DNA of 64,000 nucleotides from the NCBI GenBank assembly GCA_901472405.1, contig LR590463.1, positions 2,790,001-2,854,000 on the forward strand. Reading direction: 5' to 3'. This stretch comes from Serratia rubidaea. Lineage in GTDB: Bacteria; Pseudomonadota; Gammaproteobacteria; Enterobacterales; Enterobacteriaceae. This document shows, piece after piece, positions 21,546 to 29,940 of the stretch. The notes below the pieces were generated by a model. It saw only the letters and a list, made by a program, of their open reading frames with translations. It did no database searches and was not told the origin of the DNA. Position 1 is the first letter of the stretch. Each line of letters begins with the position of its first letter. The position numbers and the translations under genes are program-made.

Positions 21546-22700
21546 CTACGCTTGCCATGCATGAATAACCACGCCCTGCACCACCCGGTTGACCGCACCG
21601 CTGGCGGAAGGCGTATCCGGCGTGATGCCCGCCTTCAGCGATTCGCTCAGTGCAAACACCTGCGCGTACATCAGGAAGCAGAACGCCAGCTCCACGTCGT
21701 TAAACTCGCGCGCCGGCGGCAGCAGAATATGCGGCCCCTGTTCGATCACCGCATCCGGCTGCGCCGCAATCGCCACCACGCGCTGCGCCTGTTTTTCGCG
21801 GCGCAGCTCGGCCAGCAGATCCAAATCGTAACGGCGCGTATAGGGATGGCCGGAAATAAACACCACCACCAGCGTCTTGTCATCCACCAGCGATTTCGGG
21901 CCGTGGCGGAAGCCGGCCGGCGAATCATAAAACGCCGCCAGCCGGCCGGCGGTCAGCTCCAGCACTTTCAGCGCGGCCTCGCGCGCCGCCCCCTGCAGGC
22001 CGCCGCTGCCGAGGTAGGCGACGCGTTGCCACGGCTGGTTGCCGAACACGCCGGTGCGGAAATCCCCCAGCGACGCCAGAATGCGCTGGCAACGCTCGGC
22101 CACGTCGCCGAACCGGCGGGCATTGAATACCGTCGGCGCAAACGCCGCCAGACAGCTGAGCATCATGGTGGTGATGCTGCTGGTCATGGCAAAGCCGCGA
22201 TCGTGCGTTTCCGCCGGCATCAGCAGCGCCAAAGCGTTGCCGTCGTCACGCGCGTTCTGGTACAGTCTGCCGCCCTCATTGCAGGTAATCACCAGGTGAT
22301 GGCATTCCGGCACCAGCTGATTGGCCAGCTCAACCGCCGCCAGGCTTTCCGGGCTGTTGCCGGAACGGCCAAAGGAGACCAGCAGCAGCGGATGGGCGGC
22401 GTTCAGGTAGTCCTGCGGGTTGGTGACCAAGTCGGTGGTGGGCAGCGCGCTGAAATTCTTGCCCGTATGGCGCGCCAGCCAGGGGGCGATAATCTCGCCG
22501 ATAAACGCCGAGGTGCCGGCGCCGGTCAGCACAATGCGTAAATCGCCGTCAAGCAGCAGCGGCGCAAGAAACTGTTCAAGCGGCCGGCGCAGGTCGTCCA
22601 GCCTCTCCAGCGCCCGCAGCCAGCTGGCGGGCTGCTGACGGATTTCGGCCTCTGTCCAGCTGTCCGGCGTCGCGGTGGAGAAAATCTCGGTGTGTGGCAT
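21546..22700 (-). CDS. agaS: Galactosamine-6-phosphate deaminase/isomerase AgaS
   Basis: A 384-residue protein with two SIS sugar-phosphate domains (IVLTGAGTSAFIGEI near 57; VAYLGSGGLQGAAREAALKV near 227). It converts galactosamine-6-phosphate to tagatose-6-phosphate and ammonia. It sits between agaF and kbaY, the order of the pathway. The deacetylase gene agaA, usual beside agaS in E. coli, is absent here, so either galactosamine is the substrate or nagA elsewhere supplies deacetylation. Confidence 0.93.
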   Translation of the reverse strand: MPHTEIFSTATPDSWTEAEIRQQPASWLRALERLDDLRRPLEQFLAPLLLDGDLRIVLTGAGTSAFIGEIIAPWLARHTGKNFSALPTTDLVTNPQDYLNAAHPLLLVSFGRSGNSPESLAAVELANQLVPECHHLVITCNEGGRLYQNARDDGNALALLMPAETHDRGFAMTSSITTMMLSCLAAFAPTVFNARRFGDVAERCQRILASLGDFRTGVFGNQPWQRVAYLGSGGLQGAAREAALKVLELTAGRLAAFYDSPAGFRHGPKSLVDDKTLVVVFISGHPYTRRYDLDLLAELRREKQAQRVVAIAAQPDAVIEQGPHILLPPAREFNDVELAFCFLMYAQVFALSESLKAGITPDTPSASGAVNRVVQGVVIHAWQA

Positions 22701-22794
22701 AGCTCAATCCTTAGTCGTGTAACGTCAGCATCGGCCGCTGGCAATCGCGCGGCGGCCTTGCGTATGGTTTGGTGTCAGCGGGCGGACGCGAGGG

Positions 22795-23229
22795 TCAGAT
22801 GCCCTCTTCCAACGGTTTTTCCGCCCGACAGCGGCCCAGCTCATCCGCCAGGCTGGTCAGCCCGCGCCGTCCGCACTCCAGCGCCTGCCGGCGGAACGCC
22901 TCGCTGCTCAGCCCCTCCCGCTCCAGCACCATCTCCAGCAGCAGCTGCAGATTGGTGCCGGTAATCACTTCCCGCCCCGGCCGTTGCATCGCCAGCGTCG
23001 ACGCAACGCGAAACGGCGTGCCCCCCAAGAGATCGGTCAGAAACACCAGCTCTTCCTGCGCATCAAGCGCCGCCACCGCCTGCTCCAGCTCGGCGGTCAG
23101 CTGCGCCGTGCTGGCGCTTTCGGTAAAGTCGATCGCCATAAACTGCGGCTGTTCGCCCAGGATCTGCGTCATCGCCCGCGCCAGCCCGCTGGCGAAACCG
23201 CCGTGGCCGCAAAGAATAATGCCTATCAT
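22795..23229 (-). CDS. agaF: PTS mannose-family EIIA component AgaF
   Basis: A 144-residue cytosolic EIIA. The start MIGIILCGHGGFASGL carries the phospho-accepting His9, and the mid-domain FLTDLLGGTPFRVAS is the usual contact region. It receives phosphate from HPr and passes it to AgaV. An upstream in-frame start (adding MLTFCKPEALT) is not supported by the family. It follows agaE by 16 bp. Confidence 0.92.
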   Translation of the reverse strand: MIGIILCGHGGFASGLARAMTQILGEQPQFMAIDFTESASTAQLTAELEQAVAALDAQEELVFLTDLLGGTPFRVASTLAMQRPGREVITGTNLQLLLEMVLEREGLSSEAFRRQALECGRRGLTSLADELGRCRAEKPLEEGI

Positions 23230-23245
23230 CGTCAACGCCTCCGGC

Positions 23246-24127
23246 TTACAAAAAGTGAGCAAATTTGCCGGCTATCGCCAGCACCACGGTCATCGCGATC
23301 AGCCGCAGCGGGCTCCAGCCGCGCCGCACCAGGTAGTACATCAGCAAGGTGTACGCCAGCGGCAGGAAGGCCGGCATCAGCTTGTCAATCACGTCGCTCT
23401 GCAGCTTGACCACCGCATCGCCGGCGGTGATCTCCAGCGTCGTCGCCAAGCGCACGTAGGTCGCCACCAGCGCGCCAATCACCGTCATGCCGACGATCGA
23501 CGCCGCATGGCCGACCCGCCTGGTATTGGCTTTCAGCAGCGGAATCGCCGCCACGCCCATGCGGTAGGCATAGTGGGCCAGACCAAAACGCAGCCCCAGG
23601 TGCACCACGTTAAACAGCAGCAGGAAGATCACCGCGCCGAGGATCGACCCCTGTAGCGCCAGGCTGGCGCCGATACCGCCGCAAATAGGCAGCAGCGTCA
23701 GCCAGAACATGGCGTCGCCAATGCCGCCCAGCGGCGCGCCGACGGCGATTTTGGTGCTCTGAATGCTGTTGACGTCCTGCTTGGAGCGCTCCATCGCCAG
23801 AATAATGCCGATGACGAAGGTCACCAGAAACGGGTGGGTGTTAAAGAACCCCATATGCCCCTTCATCGCCCGCGCCAGATCGCGTGGGTTGGTATGGATT
23901 TTTTTCAGCGCCGGCAGCAGCCCGTACAGCCAGCCGGAGGCCTGCATGCGCTCATAGTTGAACGAAGCCTGCAGCAGCATGGAACGCCAGGCGACGCGGT
24001 TGATGTCCTTGCGGCTCAGTTCCGCGCCGACGCGCTGGTCTTCGTACACATTCTCATTGGCGCCGGACAGCAGCGTCTCTTCACCGCCAGAGACATTGTT
24101 CGGCAGCGTGCGTTGGTCAGATACCAT
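23246..24127 (-). CDS. agaE: PTS mannose-family EIID component AgaE
   Basis: A 293-residue inner membrane EIID subunit. It has the family segments ASFNYERMQASGWLYGLLPAL (split: NYERMQASGWLYGLLPAL), FFNTHPFLVTFVIGI and GAPLGGIGDAMFWLTLLPI, and membrane helices toward the C-terminus. With AgaW it forms the translocation channel. Its start overlaps the end of agaW by 11 bases. Confidence 0.95.
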   Translation of the reverse strand: MVSDQRTLPNNVSGGEETLLSGANENVYEDQRVGAELSRKDINRVAWRSMLLQASFNYERMQASGWLYGLLPALKKIHTNPRDLARAMKGHMGFFNTHPFLVTFVIGIILAMERSKQDVNSIQSTKIAVGAPLGGIGDAMFWLTLLPICGGIGASLALQGSILGAVIFLLLFNVVHLGLRFGLAHYAYRMGVAAIPLLKANTRRVGHAASIVGMTVIGALVATYVRLATTLEITAGDAVVKLQSDVIDKLMPAFLPLAYTLLMYYLVRRGWSPLRLIAMTVVLAIAGKFAHFL

Positions 24128-24896
24128 CTTCGAACTCCTCCTGCCGTGGGTCCGGCGTGTTGGCTTCAGGGCCTTTGCGGTACAGGTCGATCAGCGCCAT
24201 CGCCAGCGCCGCCGCGGCAATCGCCAGCACCGGCAGCTTCAGCCAGGCCGCCGCCACAAAGCCGATGATAAAATAGGGGATATAGACGTTTTTCATCATG
24301 ATCTTCAGCAGCACGGCGAAGCCGATGGCCGGCATCATGCCGCCCGCCACGCCGAGGCCGTCAATCAGCCGCGCCGGCAGCACGTCGATCGCGGTTTTGG
24401 CATGTTCCGCGCCGAAGTAAATCGGCAGAAAGGCGCACAGAAAGTAGAAACACCCCAGCGTCAGCATCGCCAGATAGTTCACCCGCTCAATGCCCCGGGT
24501 GTCGGCGTTGGCCGCCATCCTGTCGCAGCGGGACATCACGCCGGACATCACCGAGAACAGGAAGGTAATCCCCATCTGCACCGCCACGGCAAACGGCACC
24601 GCGACGCCGACCGCCACGTCCGGCTTTACCCCGGTGGTAATGGCGAAGGTGGTGCCGACGATGGTGCCGATAATTACGTTGGGCGGCTGCGCCCCCGCCA
24701 GCGGCGCCAGCCCCATCCACACCAGCTCCAGCGTGCCGCCGGTCAGAATGCCGGTATGCAGATCGCCGAGGATCAGCCCCACCAGCGGGCCGAGCACCAC
24801 CGGACGGTGCATATGGGTTAAGCCGTCAAACATATCCAGGCCGGCGATAAAGGCGAGAACGCCCAGCGCACAGGCCTGCAACAGACTGATTTCCAT
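24117..24896 (-). CDS. agaW: PTS mannose-family EIIC component AgaW
   Basis: A 259-residue inner membrane EIIC with several hydrophobic helices. Family motifs are visible: HRPVVLGPLVGLILGDLHTG and GTLELVWMGLAPLAGAQPPN. It carries the sugar-binding part of the transporter. The gene lies between agaV and agaE in a tight operon. Confidence 0.95.
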   Translation of the reverse strand: MEISLLQACALGVLAFIAGLDMFDGLTHMHRPVVLGPLVGLILGDLHTGILTGGTLELVWMGLAPLAGAQPPNVIIGTIVGTTFAITTGVKPDVAVGVAVPFAVAVQMGITFLFSVMSGVMSRCDRMAANADTRGIERVNYLAMLTLGCFYFLCAFLPIYFGAEHAKTAIDVLPARLIDGLGVAGGMMPAIGFAVLLKIMMKNVYIPYFIIGFVAAAWLKLPVLAIAAAALAMALIDLYRKGPEANTPDPRQEEFEDGI

Positions 24897-24906
24897 CGCC
24901 TATTCC

Positions 24907-25380
24907 TCACAGTTGTTTGAACAGATCCAACGCCGGCTCCGTCGGTACGCCCTGTACAAAGCACGCCACGCCGGCGTCTTGCAGGCCGTGAAACGCGGCG
25001 ATATCGCCGGCGTCGACGGAGACCGTTTTGGCAATTTGCCGTTTGCCCTCGACGTAGTGCATATTGCCGACGTTGATACGCGTTACCGGCACCCCGCCCT
25101 GCACCAGCGTGAGAAAATCCGCCGGCGTTTTGCACACCAGCAGGATTTTTTGCCGATCGGCGGCGCGGTGAATATTGTCGATCACCTTCTGCAACGGCCA
25201 GAAGCGCACCGCAATGCCCTCCGCCAACACCATCTCCATCAGGTTCTGCTGCACCGGGTCCGCGGCCGCCTCATCGTTGGCCACCAGCACCAGATTCGCC
25301 CCGGCGAACCCGACCCACTGCACGCCTACCTGCCCGTGAATCAGGCGTTCGTCGATGCGGCTTAATACAATGTTCGGCAT
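24907..25380 (-). CDS. agaV: PTS mannose-family EIIB component AgaV
   Basis: A 157-residue cytosolic EIIB. The N-terminus MPNIVLSRIDERLIHGQVGV holds the phosphorylated His15 in the conserved RLIHGQV motif. It phosphorylates the incoming amino sugar (GalNAc or galactosamine). It lies 19 bp after kbaZ. Confidence 0.95.
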   Translation of the reverse strand: MPNIVLSRIDERLIHGQVGVQWVGFAGANLVLVANDEAAADPVQQNLMEMVLAEGIAVRFWPLQKVIDNIHRAADRQKILLVCKTPADFLTLVQGGVPVTRINVGNMHYVEGKRQIAKTVSVDAGDIAAFHGLQDAGVACFVQGVPTEPALDLFKQL

Positions 25381-25399
25381 AGCGTTTTCCTCGTTGTTG

Positions 25400-26695
25400 T
25401 TATGCGTGATGCCGGGCCTCGCCCTGACAGGCGGTGTGATACTGGCCCAGAACGTGCTGGATATGGTCGATAATCAGCGCTCGCGGCGCGGCGGCCAGCG
25501 TCCCCGCCCGCACCCTGGGATACTGCAGCGGTAAATACTGGCTGAGCAGCGGCAGCGGGATCGTCGTCTCCGCCAGGTTATGCAGCAGTTGGGTAAACGC
25601 CCGTTCGATCTGTTCGTCCGGCCAGTAGTAGCGGATACGGTCGGAGTAGCTGTAGCCGCGCGCCAGCCGGCGGGCGGACTCATCGCCATGGTAGTGGCTG
25701 CGCCAGTACTCCGGCCGCTCGCACATCACCTGTTCCAGCACCTGCCGCAGACCGGAACAGGCATGCGTCGGCAGCAGCTCCTGCTCCACCGCCGCCAGCG
25801 CAAACAGCGCCTCGCGCAGGGCGAAGGTCAGCGCCGGACCGACTTTCAGGATAGCGAAGTGGTCCTTCACCAGCTGGCGCAGCGCCTGCGGCGTCTGGTA
25901 ATCGGTGGAGTGGGCTTCAAACACCAGCGTATCGCAGGACGCCACCATAGCGCTGAGCGCCACGGCCTGCTGCGGCTGGTAGTCAATCACCTGCGTATGG
26001 TCGAACTCGACGCCGGGCTGCACCACCAGCGCGATAATGCGCGGCCAGACGTCATCCAGCCCCTGCCGCTCAAATGCCTGACGGTGCGCGGCCAGCGTCG
26101 CCCGCGCGGCCTCTGGGGCGGTGACCGCCAGCGTCGTCAGGGCCTCATGGGCGCCGCCGGGAACCGGCACCTCGGTGCCGATCACATACACCAAATCGGC
26201 GACGCCGAACTGCGCGCGGCAGGTGCGTTCGGCCACCTGCGCCAGCCGCGCGGCGCGTTCGGCGACGATCGCATCGCTCAGCGGCTGCGGGTCATCCGCG
26301 CAGGACATGCTGCAATCGAGGTGAATCTTTTTAAAACCGGCGGCGACGTAGCTTTCAATCAGCGTTTCCGCCTGCGCCATCGCCTGTTCGGCAGGCTGGT
26401 TCTGCCAGCGGTTGGGGCCGAGGTGATCGCCGCCGAAGATCAGCTGCGACGAGGGAAAATCCAGCCGCTGCGCCAGCTGACAGACAAAACCGCGAAAATC
26501 CGCCGGCGTCATGCCGGTATAGCCGCCGAACTGGTCGACCTGGTTGGACGTCGCCTCAATCAGCAAAGGCGTCTGCTGCCGCCGGGCGTAGCGCAGCGCC
26601 GCCTCCAGCACCAACGGGTGCGCGGAGCACACGGCGTAGATACCGTTCTCCTGCCCCTGCTTATGCCTGATAACCATCTCTGTAAGCTGTTTCAC
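25400..26695 (-). CDS. kbaZ: Tagatose-bisphosphate aldolase accessory subunit KbaZ
   Basis: A 431-residue partner needed for full KbaY activity and stability. I chose GTG 26695 because a strong GGGGGGAGGAAA precedes it and the result (V-K-Q-L-T-E-M-V) matches the E. coli start; an upstream ATG would add 19 extra residues. Family blocks include [55 protein letters not shown] and [15 protein letters not shown]. It is the first gene of the operon, controlled by AgaR from the divergent region. Confidence 0.95.
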   Translation of the reverse strand: MKQLTEMVIRHKQGQENGIYAVCSAHPLVLEAALRYARRQQTPLLIEATSNQVDQFGGYTGMTPADFRGFVCQLAQRLDFPSSQLIFGGDHLGPNRWQNQPAEQAMAQAETLIESYVAAGFKKIHLDCSMSCADDPQPLSDAIVAERAARLAQVAERTCRAQFGVADLVYVIGTEVPVPGGAHEALTTLAVTAPEAARATLAAHRQAFERQGLDDVWPRIIALVVQPGVEFDHTQVIDYQPQQAVALSAMVASCDTLVFEAHSTDYQTPQALRQLVKDHFAILKVGPALTFALREALFALAAVEQELLPTHACSGLRQVLEQVMCERPEYWRSHYHGDESARRLARGYSYSDRIRYYWPDEQIERAFTQLLHNLAETTIPLPLLSQYLPLQYPRVRAGTLAAAPRALIIDHIQHVLGQYHTACQGEARHHA

Positions 26696-26731
26696 TTTCC
26701 TCCCCCCGTCCGGCCGATGCACGGCAACATA

Positions 26732-26750
26732 TTTTCGTTTCGTTTCTTTC
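26732..26750. promoter_or_regulatory. AgaR operator, kbaZ side
   Basis: TTTTCGTTTCGTTTCTTTC matches the repeated TTTCRTTT pattern bound by AgaR in E. coli. It lies 36 bp upstream of the kbaZ start. Confidence 0.7.
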
Positions 26751-26772
26751 ATCCTGCTGCAGAGATTTTAAA

Positions 26773-26786
26773 AAACAAAACGAAAG
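26773..26786. promoter_or_regulatory. Possible AgaR operator, middle
   Basis: AAACAAAACGAAAG is an inverted, weaker version of the CTTTCGTTT pattern, located between the two stronger sites. Confidence 0.4.
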
Positions 26787-26910
26787 ATATTAATTTTCCG
26801 ATCCGTTTCACAAAAGAAAGCCAACGAAAGGAAGCAGACGTGAGCCAGCGCACTGACGACGGCGTTTTTACGCTTGCATTCTGTCAAAGGAAAGGAGTTA
26901 ATAGACGAAT

Positions 26911-26926
26911 CGAAATGAAACGAAAG
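26911..26926. promoter_or_regulatory. AgaR operator, agaR side
   Basis: CGAAATGAAACGAAAG is the reverse complement of CTTTCGTTTCATTTCG, the AgaR-type repeat. It ends 20 bp before the agaR ATG, so AgaR probably represses its own gene. Confidence 0.65.
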
Positions 26927-26946
26927 ACTTAATGAAAGGAGCTCTT

Positions 26947-27756
26947 ATGAGCAGCAGCGACTTTTCCGCTGACAAGCGCGTCACCGGCACCAGCGAACGG
27001 CGTGAACAGATCATTCAGCGGTTGCGGCAGCAAGGAAGCGTGCAGGTTAACGATCTTTCCGCCTGGTTTGGCGTCTCCACGGTGACGATCCGCAACGATC
27101 TGGCGTTCCTGGAAAAACAGGGCATCGCCGTACGCGCCTACGGCGGCGCGCTGATCTGCGACGGCGCGTCGCCCGCCGCGGAGCCCAGCGTAGAAGCGAA
27201 AAGTTCGCTGAATATGGCGTTAAAACAGGCTATCGCCCGGGTTGCGGCCGAGATGATCCTGCCCGGCAGCCGGGTGATTCTCGATTCCGGCACCACCACC
27301 TACGAGATAGCCCGGCTGATGCGCCACCACCAGGCGGTGATCGCCATGACCAACGGCATGAACGTCGGCAATGCGCTGCTGGAGGCGGAAGGCGTGGAGC
27401 TGTTAATGACCGGCGGCCATCTGCGCCGCCAGTCGCTCTCTTTTTACGGCGATCAGGCGGAACAGGCGCTGCAGAATTATCACTTCGATATGCTGTTTCT
27501 CGGCGTTGACGCCATTGACCCGGAGCGCGGCATCAGCACGCACAATGAGGATGAAGCGCGGCTGAACCGCCGGATGTGCGAAGTGGCAGAGCGGATTATC
27601 GTGGTGACCGACTCCAGCAAGTTCAACCGTTCCAGCCTGCATAAAATTATCGATACCCAGCGTATCGACACCATCATCACCGATGAGGGCATTCCCGCAG
27701 ACTGCCTTAACGGGCTGCAAAAGAGCGGGATCGACGTGGTTAGAGTGACAGTGTAA
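26947..27756 (+). CDS. agaR: DeoR-family repressor AgaR
   Basis: A 269-residue repressor. The start ATG 26947 follows AGGAGCTCTT. The N-terminal helix-turn-helix ([20 protein letters not shown], then [14 protein letters not shown]) is typical of DeoR proteins. The C-terminal sugar-phosphate sensing domain has [12 protein letters not shown] and [20 protein letters not shown]. It closely matches E. coli AgaR. It is divergent from kbaZ and controls the aga/kba operon through the TTTCGTTT sites between them. Confidence 0.95.
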   Translation: MSSSDFSADKRVTGTSERREQIIQRLRQQGSVQVNDLSAWFGVSTVTIRNDLAFLEKQGIAVRAYGGALICDGASPAAEPSVEAKSSLNMALKQAIARVAAEMILPGSRVILDSGTTTYEIARLMRHHQAVIAMTNGMNVGNALLEAEGVELLMTGGHLRRQSLSFYGDQAEQALQNYHFDMLFLGVDAIDPERGISTHNEDEARLNRRMCEVAERIIVVTDSSKFNRSSLHKIIDTQRIDTIITDEGIPADCLNGLQKSGIDVVRVTV

Positions 27757-27765
27757 CGCCAGCCT

Positions 27766-28308
27766 TTAGCGCTGACGCTGGGCCTCAAAGTACACGTTGC
27801 ACAGGGAGAAAATCAGCGTATCCGGATTTTTGATCAGCACCGTCGCCCCGGGGAACTCGTCGGCATCCGGCGTATTGGCGGCCGAGTCTTTCGCGGTATG
27901 CATGATGGCGATCCGCTCTACCGCCGGCGCGATAATGCCGAGCATGGCGAAATCAACGGCCGGCGTATCAGAGTCGGCCTCCGAGTTGTCCTCGACAAAC
28001 TCCTGCTCCTCAACCGTACTGCTTACCACGCCCAAACTGCGCCGCTGCTGGTTATTCCAGCTAAAACCGTCTCGCTGGTAGCTGATTTGCGTATTCAGCA
28101 CGCTGTCGATCTGCTGCCGATCCCAGCAGGCGTCGGCCTGCGTCGGCAATGTTTTTGTCACGCGCCACTGGCCGAGCAGCTGGCTGGGGATCGGCGCCAA
28201 AGACGCGGAACGGCCCTTGTCCGGCGGCGTCTGCTGCGCCATCGCCAATAACGGCGCCGACAGCGGTATAAGCAGCATCAGTGGCAATAACCGACGTGTA
28301 ACTTGCAT
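27766..28308 (-). CDS. Hypothetical exported protein
   Basis: A 180-residue product. A signal peptide (MQVTRRLLPLMLLIPLSAPLLA, cleavage near AMA-QQ) is followed by a mature part of about 155 residues with two cysteines (ADACWDR and FSLCNVYF) that could form a disulfide. I chose ATG 28308 because it starts directly at the signal peptide; a longer upstream reading is not signal-like. I do not recognise a family. It is convergent with agaR, 9 bp apart. Confidence 0.65.
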   Translation of the reverse strand: MQVTRRLLPLMLLIPLSAPLLAMAQQTPPDKGRSASLAPIPSQLLGQWRVTKTLPTQADACWDRQQIDSVLNTQISYQRDGFSWNNQQRRSLGVVSSTVEEQEFVEDNSEADSDTPAVDFAMLGIIAPAVERIAIMHTAKDSAANTPDADEFPGATVLIKNPDTLIFSLCNVYFEAQRQR

Positions 28309-28525
28309 AGCGGATTCCCTTATTTCCTGGCGATAGTCGAGCGCACCCGTGGGTGCCGCAGGGTTTAGCATACTGTCGCCGGGTCCGCGCGCGCAACTGT
28401 CAACGCACCGGCGGTTGTCGGTTGGTTCAATATTCCACGTTCCGCCGGCGACGCGCACCCTTGCTAAAATTAAAACAACGTTTTAATTTAACCCCATCCG
28501 GTCTCATTCGTTATCAGGAGCATCA

Positions 28526-28849
28526 ATGTTCGTATTTAAGCAGAATACCCGGCTGGAAACGCTGGGGGATGGCGTATCGCGCCGCATTCTGGCGCACGGC
28601 GGCGGCATGATGGCCGTCGAAGTACACTTCCTCACCGGCGCTGTCGGGCCGTTGCACAGCCATCCTCATGAGCAACTGACCTACGTGTTGTCCGGCCGCT
28701 TCGCGTTTACCATCGGCGATGAGACGCATCAGGTCAGCGCCGGCGATACGCTATATAAACGTCCCCACGTGGTGCACGGCTGCGTCTGCCTGGAGGCCGG
28801 CGTACTGCTGGATACCTTTACTCCGCAGCGGGAGGATTTTCTGACCTGA
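28526..28849 (+). CDS. Cupin-domain protein
   Basis: A single-domain cupin of 107 residues. The metal-binding motifs are clear: GPLHSHPHEQLTYVLSGRF (motif 1) and GDTLYKRPHVVHGCV (motif 2). These small proteins bind a metal and may act as isomerases or sensors; the substrate is unknown. A good AGGAGCATCA lies before the ATG. It precedes a class I aldolase on the same strand by 123 bp, so a shared carbohydrate role is possible but not shown. Confidence 0.85.
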   Translation: MFVFKQNTRLETLGDGVSRRILAHGGGMMAVEVHFLTGAVGPLHSHPHEQLTYVLSGRFAFTIGDETHQVSAGDTLYKRPHVVHGCVCLEAGVLLDTFTPQREDFLT

Positions 28850-28972
28850 GCGCCCCTCTCCCCCCGGCCCGGCTAAAAATTGCGAGCAGCAGCGCAATTT
28901 ACACGATTATTCGTTCCGTACGACCTATCCTCGCCAATACTGTGTAGACGACCAATCAGACGGAGACTGGAG

Positions 28973-29815
28973 ATGCAAATCAGCAATAAGGCGAGGATGA
29001 ACCGGCTGTTTAATCAGGGCAAATGTCTGGATGTGGCGATCGATCACGGCATCGCCAATGAGCCGGATTTCTTGTCCGGCCTGGAGAATATCGAACGGGT
29101 GATGCACAGCCTGATCGCCGCCCGGCCGGACGCCATTCAGGTCAATTACGGCCAGGCCGATCTGCTGCAAAACGCCCCGCAGCGCGATAAACCGGCGCTG
29201 GTGATGCGCACCGACGTCGGCAATGCCTATAACGCCGCCCGCCACCGCGAAATGTGGGCGGTACTGCATAACCCGGAGCAGCCGATCCTCGCCGCCCTGC
29301 AGATGGACGCCGCCGCGGTGGTGGTCAATCTGTACATGATCCCGGATGAACCCGGCATTTTCCGCCAGTGCGTGGAGAACATCGGTCGTTTGCGTCACGC
29401 CTGTGAGCGCTACGCCATGCCGCTGATGGTCGAACCGCTGGTTATGGCGCCGGCCGGCCAGGGCGCCGCCTACGGCTCAATCGGCGACGTGGAAAAGATG
29501 GTGCCGCTGGTGCGTCTGGCGCGTGAGCTGGGCGCCGATATCATCAAGGCCGACCCGACCGAGCGGGTGGAAGATTTTCACCGCGTCGTCGAAGCGGCCC
29601 GCTGCCCGACGCTGGTGCGCGGCGGCGGCAAGGGCGAGCTGCGCGCGGTGCTGGACAAGTCTGCCGCGCTGATGGCGCAGGGCGCCAGCGGCATGGTGTA
29701 CGGCCGCAACGTTTATCAACACGATAACCCGGCGCAGGTGGTGCGCGCGTTGATGGCGATCGTGCATCAGGGCGCCGACGGTGAGCAGGCGCTGGCGCTT
29801 TACCAGCAGTCATAA
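28973..29815 (+). CDS. DeoC/FbaB-family class I aldolase
   Basis: A 280-residue (beta/alpha)8 aldolase of the FbaB/LacD/LsrF type. ATG 28973 follows GGAGACTGGAG. Visible motifs: CLDVAIDHGIANEP, MVEPLVMAPAGQGA, and ELGADIIKADPTER, where Lys of DIIKAD fits the Schiff-base position. A glycine-rich phosphate site follows (TLVRGGGKGEL and GMVYGRNVYQ). It probably cleaves a sugar or ketose phosphate; fructose-bisphosphate is the default substrate of the family. No kinase lies next to it. Confidence 0.85.
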   Translation: MQISNKARMNRLFNQGKCLDVAIDHGIANEPDFLSGLENIERVMHSLIAARPDAIQVNYGQADLLQNAPQRDKPALVMRTDVGNAYNAARHREMWAVLHNPEQPILAALQMDAAAVVVNLYMIPDEPGIFRQCVENIGRLRHACERYAMPLMVEPLVMAPAGQGAAYGSIGDVEKMVPLVRLARELGADIIKADPTERVEDFHRVVEAARCPTLVRGGGKGELRAVLDKSAALMAQGASGMVYGRNVYQHDNPAQVVRALMAIVHQGADGEQALALYQQS

Positions 29816-29940
29816 CCCGGCGTCATAGCGTAAAAATAACGCCGTACCCGCCGCCGGCCGTGGAAATCTGCAGCCGGTAACTGCGCCCGTCCCCTTTCCC
29901 CGTTAGAATAGCGCGTCGCAACCTGCTCCGGAGAATTCTC

